DNA of 64,000 nt from CAWDBV01 sp963800705 (GTDB lineage: Bacteria; Actinomycetota; Thermoleophilia; Solirubrobacterales; 70-9), in contig CAWDBV010000008.1 of assembly GCA_963800705.1 (NCBI GenBank), positions 1 through 64,000 on the forward strand, written 5' to 3'. Made by a program: the position numbers and the translations under genes. Positions 17,830 to 26,541 of this stretch are shown here, piece by piece. Position 1 is the stretch's first letter. Each line of letters opens with the position of its first letter. Under the pieces are notes generated by a model. That model saw nothing but the letters and a program-made list of their open reading frames with translations, had not been told where the DNA came from and made no database searches.

Positions 17830-19630
17830 CTACTCGATCTTCGCGAGCACGTCGCCGGAGTTGACCGCGGCGCCCTCCTTCGGCGGGCAGCTCGGTGATC
17901 TTGCCGGCCTTGTGGGCGGTGATCTCGTTCTCCATCTTCATCGCCTCGATGATGCAGACCAGATCGCCCTCGGCGACCTCGTCGCCCTTCTTCACCGGCA
18001 CCTTGAAGACGTTGCCCTGCAGCGGCGAGACGAGCTCGTCGCCGGCCGCGGCGGCAGCCCCTCCCTGCTTGCGCTCGCGGCGCGGCGGGCCCTTCAGCCC
18101 CGGCGCGGCGCCCCCGCCGAGCGCCTCCCCGATCACCTTGACGTCGAAGAGCTTGCCCCCCACCTCCACCTTGTAGTCCCGCTGTTCCTGGTTGGAAAGG
18201 GCCCCAGCGCCCGAGCCCTCACCCGGCACCCCCGGAGGCGAAGCCGAGGAGGTGCCGGTTGATGCCGAAGGCGTCTCTCGTTCCGTCGTCTTCAGCCACT
18301 TCTTGTCCTCGGTCAGGTTGCGACAGGTTTCGGCTTTCGCCCATTCCTTCGTGGCGAGGATCGCCCGGTGGAACGGGATCAGCGTGGTCAGGCCGCCGAC
18401 CTCGTACTCCTCGAGCGCGCGCAGCATCCGCGCCGTGGCGAGCTCGCGGTCGTTGTCCCAGACGATCAGCTTCGCGACCATCGGGTCATAGAGCGGCGTC
18501 ACCTCGGAGCCGGGCTCGACCCCCGAGTCGACCCGCACCCCCGGCCCGGCAGGCTCGGTGTAGGAGGTGATCGCCCCCGGCGCCGGGGCGAAGTTCTTGT
18601 GCGCGGCCTCGGCGTTGATCCGGCACTCGATCGCGTGCCCGCGCAGCTCGACGTCCTCCTGAGAGATCGAGAGCGGCTCGCCGGCCGCGATCCGGACCTG
18701 CTCGCGGACGATGTCGAACCCGGTCACCATCTCGGTCACGCAGTGCTCGACCTGGACGCGGGTGTTCATCTCGAGGAAGAAGTAGTCCTCGCCGACCTGG
18801 AGGCCCTCGACCGTTCCGGCCGAGCGGTAGCCGACCGCCTCGGCCGCGTCGGTGGCGATCCTGCCGATCCGCTCGCGCATCTCCTCGTTGACGTGCGGGC
18901 CTGGCGCTTCCTCGATCAGCTTCTGATGGCGGCGCTGGATCGAGCAGTCGCGCTCGCCGAGGTGGATCACGTTGCCCTTCGAGTCGGCGAGCACCTGCAC
19001 CTCGACGTGGCGCGGGTCCTCGAGATAGCGCTCGAGGTAGACGCGGTCGTCGCTGAAGAACTTCTCGCCCTCGCGCGCGGCGCCGTCGAAGGCCTCTTCG
19101 AGCTCGGACTCCTTCATCGCCACCCGGAAGCCCTTGCCTCCACCGCCGCCGGCCGCCTTGCAGGCGATCGGATAGCCGATCTCCTTGGCGTGCTTCGTGG
19201 CGGTCTCGACCGTCTTCACCGGCGTCGTATCGCCGGGGACGATCGGCACGCCGGCGTCCTTCATGAGCTTGCGGGCCTCGGTCTTCGAGCCCATCGCCTC
19301 GATCGCGCTCGCCGGCGGGCCGATGAAGGTGAGCTTGGCCTTTTCGAGCGCTTTCGCGAACGCGGCGTTCTCGGCAAGGAACCCGTAGCCGGGGTGGACC
19401 GCCTCAGCGCCGGACTCGGCGCAGACCTCGAGGATCTTGTCGACGTTCAGGTAGCTCTCGGCCGGCACCGGCGGCCCGAGCAGGAACGCCTCGTCGGCCT
19501 CCCGCACGTGGGGCGCGTCGCGGTCGGCCTCCGAGTAAACGGCGACCGATCCGATACCCATCTCGCGCAGCGCCCGCATGACGCGAATCGCTATCTCGCC
19601 GCGGTTCGCGACCAGGACCTTCGTAAACAT
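17830..19630 (-). CDS. acyl-CoA carboxylase alpha subunit (biotin carboxylase + BCCP)
   Basis: Carboxylates biotin and carries it to the beta subunit (acetyl-/propionyl-CoA carboxylase). ATG 19630. The biotin carboxylase domain spans about residues 1-450: MFTKVLVANRGEIAIRVMRA, VHPGYGFLAENAAFA, AAGGGGGKGFRVA (ATP loop), ERDCSIQRRHQKLIEEAPGP, FLEMNTRVQVEHCVTEMVTG. A variable linker rich in Ser/Gly follows, then a biotinyl domain with IIEAMKMENEITAHKAG, where K of AMKM is biotinylated. One shift near 17880 alters the last residues; the repaired end is SGDVLAKIE with TAG at 17832-17830. About 595 residues. The likely beta partner is at 30215. Confidence 0.94.
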
Positions 19631-20619
19631 GGCGGCGCAGTATTACGAGTCGGGTCCGAGTCGTGGCCCGCACGGTGGACATCGACCTCATCCCCGACAG
19701 CGGCCACGGCCTCGGCGCGTCGCAGCCACTCGGCGTCGACCGGGTCGGCCTCGACCTCGCGGCGAAGCAGGCCCTGCATCGCGAACAGACCGGCGAACGC
19801 GACAGCGGAAACCACGAGGGCGTAGGGGACCAGCGTCTTGTCGGACTTGCTGAGCAAAGCGACGCCGGCCGCGATCAGCACCACGCCGAGCGCGGTCCGA
19901 AGCGCCCTCTGCGGCCACTTCACCGACAAGTTCGACCCGATGATCACGCCGGGGATCGAGCCGACGAGGATGTTTCCCGCCAGCCCGAAGTCGACATTGC
20001 CGCCGACAACATGAGCGATGCCGGCGGCCCAGAGCAGGATCGCAGCGTGGAAGACGTCTGTGCCGACGACGCGGGTCGGGGTGAGCCGGAAGACGGCGAT
20101 CAGCATGATCGCGATCACGGTCCCGCTGCCCGCCGAACTGAGACCGATCACGAAGCCGGTGGTGGCACCGATCGTGGTCGCGGCGATCTTATGCCGGGTG
20201 TGAAGCTCGAAGTCGTCGCGCTCGATGATCCGGTCGGCGAGGAAGAGGCTCCGCAGCAGCGTGATCGCCCCGACCACCATCAGGCAGGCCGCGAGGATCG
20301 CGAACACCGTCTCGTCCAGATCGTCGCCGAGCCGTTCCTTGAGGATGTCGAGCACCCAGACCCCGGCGATCGCCGAGGGGACGCTGCCCAAAGCCATCCA
20401 CCAGGTGAGCGGAATGTTCACCGTCTTCAGCCTCAGATGCCGCCAGCCGCCCGCGGTCTTTGTCACCGCCGCATAGAAGATGTCGGTGCCGATCGCCGTC
20501 ACCGGCTTGATCCCGAAGACGAGGATCAGAAGCGGGGTCATAAGCGAGCCACCGCCCATGCCGGTGAGGCCGACCAGAAAGCCGACGCCGAAGCCGAAGA
20601 AGACGATCGCTGGATCCAT
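19591..20619 (-). CDS. TauE/SafE-family sulfite/sulfonate exporter
   Basis: Polytopic membrane protein, about eight helices in two repeats. ATG 20619: MDPAIVFFGFGVGFLVGLTG, with GMGGGSLMTPLLILVFGIKP and the second-repeat equivalent GLSSAGSGTVIAIMLIAVF; TDIFYAAVTK and VGTDVFHAAILLW are the paired motifs of the family. 342 residues, somewhat long: the last 13 codons overlap the start of the carboxylase gene, so a lost stop is possible. It lies 30 bp behind the Rrf2 regulator gene in the same direction. Near sulfate-assimilation genes, it may export sulfite or sulfonate. Confidence 0.85.
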   Translation of the reverse strand: MDPAIVFFGFGVGFLVGLTGMGGGSLMTPLLILVFGIKPVTAIGTDIFYAAVTKTAGGWRHLRLKTVNIPLTWWMALGSVPSAIAGVWVLDILKERLGDDLDETVFAILAACLMVVGAITLLRSLFLADRIIERDDFELHTRHKIAATTIGATTGFVIGLSSAGSGTVIAIMLIAVFRLTPTRVVGTDVFHAAILLWAAGIAHVVGGNVDFGLAGNILVGSIPGVIIGSNLSVKWPQRALRTALGVVLIAAGVALLSKSDKTLVPYALVVSAVAFAGLFAMQGLLRREVEADPVDAEWLRRAEAVAAVGDEVDVHRAGHDSDPTRNTAPPCLRRSWSRTAAR

Positions 20620-20649
20620 TCGGCGAGTCCCCTGGAACAGGGGTCTAGC

Positions 20650-21105
20650 TCAGCGGGTCACCCACGCGTCGCTGTCTTCGGTCAGGTCGCCGATCGAGGA
20701 GGGCAGGTTTCCGTCGCGGAGGTCGGCGAGGGTCACGGACTCCAATACCCGGCGGAGACTGGCGCGGACCGCGATCCATACGTCGGTCAGGCCCTCGGCG
20801 TTGCCCGGGTACTTGGTCGACTCGGGCGCCATGTCCTGGATGTTGGCGAGCGGGCCCTCGACCGCGCGGATGATGTTCGCGAGCGTGATCTCCTCGGGCG
20901 GCCTGGCGAGCCAGTAGCCGCCCTTGGCGCCGCGGCGGGCGCGGACGAGCCGCGCGTGCTTGAGCTCGAGCAGGATGTGCTCGAGGAACTGAAGCGGGAT
21001 GTCCTGGGACTCCGAGAGCTTCTCGCCCTTGACCGGGTTCTCCCCGGCCGCGGCGAGCTCGACCGCGGCGCGCACCGCGTAATCGGCCTTCGCCGAAATC
21101 CTCAC
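20650..21105 (-). CDS. Rrf2-family transcriptional regulator without cysteines
   Basis: GTG 21105 preceded by AGGAGG. Winged-helix repressor: MRISAKADYAVRAAVELAAA, then the recognition region IPLQFLEHILLELKHARLVR, and the wing RRGAKGGYWLARPPEEITLA. 151 residues. No cysteine occurs anywhere in the protein, so it cannot hold the iron-sulfur cluster of IscR or NsrR. In this it resembles CymR, which controls sulfur genes by binding cysteine synthase. It precedes tauE and lies 1 kb from the sulfate-assimilation run, supporting a sulfur-regulator role by inference. Divergent from the PHP gene with 53 bp between. Confidence 0.88.
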   Translation of the reverse strand: MRISAKADYAVRAAVELAAAGENPVKGEKLSESQDIPLQFLEHILLELKHARLVRARRGAKGGYWLARPPEEITLANIIRAVEGPLANIQDMAPESTKYPGNAEGLTDVWIAVRASLRRVLESVTLADLRDGNLPSSIGDLTEDSDAWVTR

Positions 21106-21158
21106 CGGCCACCTCCTCGGCTACGCCTGCGGGGGTACCGGGGGTTAAGAATGGGGTC

Positions 21159-21977
21159 ATGATCGACCTGCAGTCCCATTCGACGGTCTCCGACGGCGAG
21201 CTTCCGCCGGCCGGCGTGGTCGAGGCCGCGACGGCAGCGGGGGTGACGACGCTGGCGCTCACCGACCACGACGCGATCGACGGGCTCGCCGAGGCGACCG
21301 CGGCGGCGAAGGAAGCCGGAATCGAGCTCGTGCCCGCGGCCGAGATGTCGTGCGTCCACGGACCCTTCGACGACCTCCACATGCTCGGCTACTGGATCGA
21401 CGCCGCGAAGATGGCGCCGGTCTGCGAGCGCGCCCAGCAGGAGCGCCGCACGCGCGCCGAGGAGATCGTCGCCAAGCTGCGCGCGGTGGGCTTCGAGCTC
21501 ACGTTCGAGGACGTCGTCGCCGAGGCCGGCGACGCCGACTCGATCGGACGCCCCCACATCGCCAAGGCCGCGGGAGCGACCAAGGACGGCATGAACGCCT
21601 TCTTCGAAGAGTGGCTCGTCCCCGACGGCGGCAAGGCGTTCGTCGCCCGCCGCTGGCCGTCCGCGCCCGAGGCCGTCGACCTGATCCACGAGGCGGGAGG
21701 GGCCGCGGTACTCGCGCACCCGTTCTGGGACATCAAGGACCGGGCGGTGGTCGGCGACCTGATCGCCGACCTCGACCTCGAAGGCGTCGAGTGCTTCTAC
21801 CCCTCGCACGGGCGTGAGGAGACCGGGTTCCTGCTCGGGGTCTGCGCGGAGCGCGGGCTCGCCGCTACGGGCTCCTCCGACTTCCACGGCCCTTCTCACA
21901 AGCTCTTCTCCCGGTTCGGTTCTTACAGGACCTACGAGCTCGGCGAACCCGAACTGCCGCCGACGCCGGCCGGCTGA
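21159..21977 (+). CDS. PHP-domain phosphoesterase (YciV/TrpH, RNase AM type)
   Basis: Polymerase-and-histidinol-phosphatase fold hydrolase. ATG 21159: IDLQSHSTVSDGELPPAGVV supplies H-x-H-like metal residues, then LALTDHDAIDGLAEA (TDHD), EMSCVHGPFDDLHMLGYWID, SIGRPHIAKAAG, AVLAHPFWDIK and GSSDFHGPSHK. This order matches the YciV/TrpH family, shown in E. coli to act on 3',5'-nucleoside bisphosphate and as a 5'-3' exoribonuclease. 272 residues, full length. pAp produced by PAPS metabolism would be a fitting substrate next to cysC. Its 3' end overlaps convergent cysC by 46 bp. Confidence 0.88.
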   Translation: MIDLQSHSTVSDGELPPAGVVEAATAAGVTTLALTDHDAIDGLAEATAAAKEAGIELVPAAEMSCVHGPFDDLHMLGYWIDAAKMAPVCERAQQERRTRAEEIVAKLRAVGFELTFEDVVAEAGDADSIGRPHIAKAAGATKDGMNAFFEEWLVPDGGKAFVARRWPSAPEAVDLIHEAGGAAVLAHPFWDIKDRAVVGDLIADLDLEGVECFYPSHGREETGFLLGVCAERGLAATGSSDFHGPSHKLFSRFGSYRTYELGEPELPPTPAG

Positions 21978-22516
21978 GCTTCATGGAGCAGGTCCCGCTC
22001 GTCGAGGTAGGCGATGATCGCCTTCGCCGATTCCTCGGGCGACTCGTTCTCGGTGTCGACCGTGATCTCGGCGTCGAGCGGCGGCTCGTAGGGATCTGAG
22101 ACGCCGGTGAACTCCTTGATCTCGCCGGCGAACGCCTTCTTGTAGAGCCCCTTCGGGTCGCGCTCGGCGCAGACCTCGACCGATGCCTTGACGTAGACCT
22201 CGATGAAGCGGTCTCCCATCAGCTCGCGGGCCTCGTCACGGAGCTCGCGGTAGGGCGAGATCGCGGCGGTGATCACCGGGACGCCGTTGCGGGAAAGCAG
22301 GTCGGCGACGAAGGCGATCCGGCGGATGTTGGTGTCGCGGTCCTCCTTCGAGAAACCGAGCCCCTTGGAGAGGTTCTCACGCACCACGTCGCCGTCGAGG
22401 ATCTCGAGCCGGTTGCGGCGTTCGGTCAGCTCTTCCTCGATCAGCTTTGAGATCGTCGTCTTGCCGGCCCCTGAGAGGCCTGTGAACCAGAGGGTGAAGC
22501 CCTTGTCGTTAGCCAT
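21932..22516 (-). CDS. cysC: adenylyl-sulfate (APS) kinase
   Basis: Phosphorylates APS to PAPS. ATG 22516: MANDKGFTLWFTGLSGAGKT holds the Walker A (GLSGAGKTT), then ILDGDVVRENLSKGLGFSKE (DGD), DRDTNIRRIAFVADLLSRNG, ITAAISPYRELRDEAR, and the RDPKGLYKKAFAGEIKEFTG lid; DPYEPPLDAEITVDT is the conserved APS-binding PYE motif. 194 residues with a low-complexity Gly/Ser tail. Last gene of the minus-strand sulfur run. Because the neighbouring CysH looks like an APS reductase, PAPS here may be meant for sulfation. Confidence 0.93.
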   Translation of the reverse strand: MANDKGFTLWFTGLSGAGKTTISKLIEEELTERRNRLEILDGDVVRENLSKGLGFSKEDRDTNIRRIAFVADLLSRNGVPVITAAISPYRELRDEARELMGDRFIEVYVKASVEVCAERDPKGLYKKAFAGEIKEFTGVSDPYEPPLDAEITVDTENESPEESAKAIIAYLDERDLLHEAQPAGVGGSSGSPSS

Positions 22517-22568
22517 GCGTGGTCGCGCGCTCCTTCTGTCCTTTGTTGGGTCTTTTGACCGTGTGGGT

Positions 22569-23573
22569 CTACAAATCCGAGGCGGGAAGGGTAGGGGATT
22601 CGGGCTTGCGGAGTTCAACGGACATGCTCGCCGTCTTTCCGGTCACCGCCCGCTGCAGCAGATCGAGCGTCGTAAACGCCGATAGCAGGGCAAAACTGCG
22701 CGGCGAAGGATCGAAGATCTTCACCGGCGGGAAGAGGCGGTCGGGCCATTTGCTGCCCGGGAAGCGCTCCGAGAGCCAGGAGTGGAAGCTCCAGACCCAG
22801 AAGATCGGGTTGGGCTGGTACTCGGTGCGCTCGAGCACGAGCCCGACGCGACCCGCCAGATCGGCCATCGTCGCCTCGTCGTAGAGGGTCCAATGGCGCG
22901 GGAAGTGGTTGCCGCCCCAATGGCCCTTGAAGCGGCGCGCGTCGCGCGAGTCGCGGTTCGGGGTGGCGGCGACGAACAGCCCGCCGGGCGCGAGCAGGTC
23001 GGCGGCGCGACAGGCGAACGCCTTCGGATCGTCGACGTGCTCGATCACGTGCCCGGCGAGGATCAGGTCGAAGCTCGCGGGCTCGAGCTCCGTGTCGACC
23101 TCGAAGCGGCCGGTCACGACCCGGTGCCCGCGGCGGCGGGCGATCTCCGCCGCGGCCGCGTCCATCTCGATCCCGTGGGTCTCGAGCCGGTCCCCCGCCG
23201 AGCTCGCCTTGTACCAGTCGAGCAGCCGGCCGTCCGCGCAGCCGACGTCGAGGATGCGGATCGTCCCTGGCTTGCCGAGCCGGTCGAGCAGACCGTTGAG
23301 CCGGCGCTGGTAGAAGCGGACCTTGAAGCGGTCGGTGAACCCGGGCCCGGAGTCATCGGGCTCCTCGGAGCTCAGGTTGTAGGCGTAGTAATCGGGGGGA
23401 TAGATCCGCGGCAGCTCGCTGACGTCGGGTCGCGGGTTGAGCCGCGCCAGGTCGCAGCTCGAACAGCGAACGAAGCCGAACTGCTCGTCGGTCGTGTTCT
23501 CGTACTCGTGCTCGCGCCCCGACCAGAGCGGCTCGCCGCCGGCAGCGCCGCACTGCGGGCAGACGACCTCCAC
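22569..23573 (-). CDS. class I SAM methyltransferase with N-terminal zinc ribbon
   Basis: Start taken at GTG 23573, just after the desaturase stop: MEVVCPQCG, with a second CxxC (RCSSCDLARLNPRPDVSELP). This is the zinc-binding segment typical of sugar/polyketide-type methyltransferases. ILDVGCADGRLLDWYKAS is motif I, SFDLILAGHVIEHVDDPKAF motif II and LLAPGGLFVAATPN motif III. HWGGNHFPRHWTLYDEATMA is the characteristic late block. 334 residues. It sits between the desaturase and cysC, an odd place; substrate unknown, a lipid or sugar is possible. Confidence 0.85.
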   Translation of the reverse strand: MEVVCPQCGAAGGEPLWSGREHEYENTTDEQFGFVRCSSCDLARLNPRPDVSELPRIYPPDYYAYNLSSEEPDDSGPGFTDRFKVRFYQRRLNGLLDRLGKPGTIRILDVGCADGRLLDWYKASSAGDRLETHGIEMDAAAAEIARRRGHRVVTGRFEVDTELEPASFDLILAGHVIEHVDDPKAFACRAADLLAPGGLFVAATPNRDSRDARRFKGHWGGNHFPRHWTLYDEATMADLAGRVGLVLERTEYQPNPIFWVWSFHSWLSERFPGSKWPDRLFPPVKIFDPSPRSFALLSAFTTLDLLQRAVTGKTASMSVELRKPESPTLPASDL

Positions 23574-23605
23574 CGTCTTGATCGCCGTCGTGGTGGCGGT
23601 GGCGG

Positions 23606-24571
23606 TCAGTCTCGAAGGGCGCGCGCGTAGTGCATCAGCGCCTGGCCGTAGGAAGAGCGCTTCAGCACCTGGGGCCGCTCGGGGTGATCGGCGAGCCGGC
23701 GCTGGAGCTGCTTCAGGCGCGGGGCGGGAACCGAGGGGAGCAGATGGTGCTCGGCGTGGTAGTTCATGTTGTAGGGAGCAACGAGCTGGCGCTCGACGAG
23801 GTTGCTGTGGATCGTGATCAGGCGGTTGCGATGCGTCCCTGTCTCCTCGTCGGTGATCGCGTGCTCGATGAAGCTTCGAAGCAGGTGAAAGAAGACGGTG
23901 GCGGTCACCAGAGGCGCGAGCCAGAGCGCCGGGTAGACCCACCAGGCGAAGGCGAGGGTCATCCCCAGGGCGAGTAGCCCCTGAACGACGATCAGCGAGA
24001 GGACGTCGAGCGTCCGTGCGCGGGCATTCGGCGACGAGCTGCGGCTCGGCGGGCCCATGAGCACCATCCCCGCGTAGCCGCCGGCCAGGCCGCCGATGAA
24101 ATGCTTGGCGAGCCCGAGCCGCGTTTGCTTGTCGGGGCCGGCGTGAAGGTCGTGATCGGGGTCCTCTTCGGTGGCGAGCAGCCGATGGTGGGCGAGGTGG
24201 CGGGTGCGCGCGGCCTCGTAGGGCGAGCCGACCGGCGCCGCGCAGAGCCAGCGGCCGACGAATTCATTGACCCGGCCAGAGGGGAAGAGCTTGCCGTGCC
24301 CAGCCTCGTGCTGGACGTTGAGGAGCGCCTGCTGGCGCGAGGCGACGACGAGGAAGGCGAGCGCGAATGTGTACCAGGCCGGGAAGGCCCAGAAGAGGGC
24401 GATGGCGCCGAGCGCGACGGCCCAGACGAGCGCCAGGTAACCGACGTTGTAGGCAACGAGCGCAGCGGTCGGCGCCGCCAGCTCCCGCGCCTCACCAGCC
24501 AATCCCCGGAGCTGGCCGTTGGCAACCGAGGGCGTCGCCTCGTCCGTTTTTTCCTCGAGCAGCGTGGTCAT
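23606..24571 (-). CDS. membrane fatty-acid desaturase
   Basis: Non-heme di-iron desaturase of the membrane. ATG 24571. The three histidine boxes are present: HEAGHGKLFPSG, TRHLAHHRLLATEEDPDHD and NYHAEHHLLPSVP, with pairs of transmembrane helices before and between them (ALVAYNVGYLALVWAVALGA; IVVQGLLALGMTLAFAWWVY). 321 residues, full length. The N-terminus is hydrophilic without a cytochrome b5 or ferredoxin domain. It lies 48 bp behind sat and 32 bp ahead of the methyltransferase, so it appears to be embedded in the sulfate-assimilation run. Confidence 0.92.
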   Translation of the reverse strand: MTTLLEEKTDEATPSVANGQLRGLAGEARELAAPTAALVAYNVGYLALVWAVALGAIALFWAFPAWYTFALAFLVVASRQQALLNVQHEAGHGKLFPSGRVNEFVGRWLCAAPVGSPYEAARTRHLAHHRLLATEEDPDHDLHAGPDKQTRLGLAKHFIGGLAGGYAGMVLMGPPSRSSSPNARARTLDVLSLIVVQGLLALGMTLAFAWWVYPALWLAPLVTATVFFHLLRSFIEHAITDEETGTHRNRLITIHSNLVERQLVAPYNMNYHAEHHLLPSVPAPRLKQLQRRLADHPERPQVLKRSSYGQALMHYARALRD

Positions 24572-24619
24572 CCGGACCCGCGCCTCAAGGTAGCAACAAG
24601 CGTCCCGCCCGTCGCCGGG

Positions 24620-25717
24620 CTAGCGGACGCTCGAGTCGGCCTGGTAGGCGTCGATCAGGATCTGGGCGACCTCGGGCCGGCTGAACTCCGGCGGCGGCCT
24701 CTCGCCGTTGCCGAGCATCTCGCGGACCTTGGTGCCGCTCAGGAAGACGTGCTCGTCGGCGTCGTGCGGGCAGGTCTTGCCCGACGCCATGCCCTCGCAG
24801 GTGTTGCACCAGAACGTGTGCTCGAAGAAGAGCGGGAGGATCCCGAGCTCGTCGATGTCGAGCTCGTCGAAGATCTTCTGCGCGTCGTAGGTGCCGTAGT
24901 AGTCGCCGACACCGGCGTGGTCGCGGCCGACGATGAAGTGCGTGGCGCCGTAGTTGCGGCGCGCGATCGCGTGCAGGATCGCCTCGCGCGGGCCGGCGTA
25001 GTGCATCTTGGACGGGAAGATGTTGAGGATGACGCGGTCTTGCGGGTAGTAGTCGTCCATCAGCACCTCGTAGCAGCGCATCCGCACCTCGGCCGGGATG
25101 TCGCCCTCCTTGGTCTTGCCGACCAGCGGGTGAATCATCAGCCCGTCGACGATCTCGAGCGCCGTCTTGGTGACGTGCTCGTGGGCGCGGTGGATCGGGT
25201 TGCGGGTCTGGAAGGCGACGATCCGCTTCCAACCGCGCTCCTCGAAGGCCTTCTTGGACTCGGCGGGATCGAGCTGGCGCTTCGTGAACGCGTCCTCGTG
25301 ATCGGGCAGCGCGTCGACCACGATCTTGCCGGCGATGCAGCGCGCGCCGTCCTCGTGCAGAGCGGCGACTCCCGGGTGATCGGTGTCGGTGGTCAGGTAG
25401 ACCCGCTCAGCCTCTTTGTCGATGTCGCGCTCGAAGACCTCGCTGACCTCGAGCCGGCCGAGCTCCTTGCCATCGTCGCTGGAGAGCTCGATCACGTCGC
25501 CGGGACCGCAGTCGAGATCGCTGCCGAGCGTGATCGGAATAGGCCAGTACTGGTCGGCGCCCTCACCGGTGGCGAGCCTCATCTCATCGCAGACGCGGCG
25601 CCAATCCTCCTCGCCGAGGAAGCCCTCGACGGGTGCGAAGCCGCCGTTGCCGATCATCTCGAAGTCGGCGGTCTGGCGCTCGCTCAGAGTCAGGGAAAGG
25701 GCCTGTCCGGTGGGCAT
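24620..25717 (-). CDS. sat: sulfate adenylyltransferase (ATP sulfurylase), dissimilatory-type fold
   Basis: Makes APS from sulfate and ATP. ATG 25717. GFAPVEGFLGEEDWRRVCDE is the N-terminal PUA-like part. IVAFQTRNPIHRAHEHVTK is the QxRNPxHxxHE catalytic motif, HPLVGKTKEGDIPAEVRMRC follows, and FIVGRDHAGVGDYYG is the GRDHAG motif. A zinc-type cluster is suggested by CNTCEGMASGKTCPHD. FLSGTKVREML closes the active site. 365 residues, single-chain type rather than CysD/CysN. Preceded by an inverted repeat at 25741-25764. Confidence 0.96.
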   Translation of the reverse strand: MPTGQALSLTLSERQTADFEMIGNGGFAPVEGFLGEEDWRRVCDEMRLATGEGADQYWPIPITLGSDLDCGPGDVIELSSDDGKELGRLEVSEVFERDIDKEAERVYLTTDTDHPGVAALHEDGARCIAGKIVVDALPDHEDAFTKRQLDPAESKKAFEERGWKRIVAFQTRNPIHRAHEHVTKTALEIVDGLMIHPLVGKTKEGDIPAEVRMRCYEVLMDDYYPQDRVILNIFPSKMHYAGPREAILHAIARRNYGATHFIVGRDHAGVGDYYGTYDAQKIFDELDIDELGILPLFFEHTFWCNTCEGMASGKTCPHDADEHVFLSGTKVREMLGNGERPPPEFSRPEVAQILIDAYQADSSVR

Positions 25718-25740
25718 CGAGGCGGGAACCTTAGGGAAGC

Positions 25741-25764
25741 TGACCTAGTTGTGCAATTAGGTCA
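25741..25764. promoter_or_regulatory. 24-bp inverted repeat between cysH and sat
   Basis: TGACCTAGTTG (25741-25751) and CAATTAGGTCA (25754-25764) are inverted copies matching at 10 of 11 positions around a 2-bp centre. It is AT-rich compared with its surroundings, covers the cysH stop codon and lies 24 bp before the sat ATG. It could be an operator for a dimeric regulator (the nearby Rrf2 protein is a candidate) or an RNA hairpin that adjusts expression within the operon. Confidence 0.5.
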
Positions 25765-26541
25765 ACTTGACGCTCTTGGCGCCGTTCGAGCCGTTCGATC
25801 CGTTGCCGGCCTCGTCGTGAATGCCGCACTCGTCCTTGGTCGCTGCCGGCCCAGCGGCCGGCGCGCTCGTCCTCGCCCTCTCCGACCGGCTTCGTGCAGT
25901 GGGTGCAGCCGATCGACGGGTAGCCCTTGTCGTGGAGCTCGTTGTAGGGGACCTGGTGTTTGGCGAGGTAGTTCCAGACGTCCTGCTCGGACCAGTCGGC
26001 GAGCGGGTTCAGCTTCCAGAGTCCGAAGCGCTTGTCCCAGTGGAACTTCGGCGCGCTGTGCGCGGCCCTGGGACTCGCTGCGGCGGATGCCGGAGATCCA
26101 GCAGTCGACGCTCGAGAGCGCCTCGCCCATCGGATCGACCTTGCGGATCCCGCAGCAGGCGTCGGGGTTCGTCTTCCAGAGCTCGTCGCCGTGCAGACGG
26201 GCCTGCTCGTCGAGCGAGATGTTGTGGAAGCGGTCGAAGGTGACGTTGTAGCGCTCGGCGAGCTCGTCGCGGACCGCGTAGGTCTCGTCGAAGAGGACGT
26301 CGGTGTCGAGATAGAAGAAGCGCATCTCGGGCTCGATCTTGGTCGCCATGTCGACGATCACCGAACTCGTCTTCTGGAACGAAGACGCGACGTAGAGGCT
26401 CGGGTGGAAGGTCTCGATCGCCCAGCGCAGCGCCTCCTCGGCGCTCGCGTCCTCGAGGTCGGTGGCGACCCTCTCGGGATCGATCCCGCGACAGCTCGGG
26501 AGCGGCGGGGGCTCCAAGACGGCGAGTTCCGTTCTGCTCAT
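25757..26541 (-). CDS. cysH: APS/PAPS reductase with 4Fe-4S cysteines (frameshifted)
   Basis: Reduces activated sulfate to sulfite. The ATG at 26541 overlaps the sulfite reductase stop (ATGA) and is preferred over one three codons upstream. LYVASSFQKTSSVIVDMATK is the nucleotide-binding P-loop region, FFYLDTDVLFDETYAVRDEL follows, and NPDACCGIRKVDPMGEAL plus, after a shift near 26065, SIGCTHCTKPVGEGEDERAG give the CC...CxxC set that binds the 4Fe-4S cluster of APS reductases. A second shift near 25845 precedes DECGIHDEAGNGSNGSNGAK. About 260 residues. The cluster suggests APS rather than PAPS as substrate. Confidence 0.92.

Noticed and set aside
21105..21159. Shared regulatory site between the Rrf2 gene and the PHP gene
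   Set aside because: The 53-bp gap has no clear inverted repeat and no element resembling the candidate sulfur operators.
24101..26251. A 716-codon plus-strand open frame opposite desaturase, sat and cysH
   Set aside because: Antisense shadow of three well-recognised genes, with composition typical of reverse-strand GC-rich DNA.
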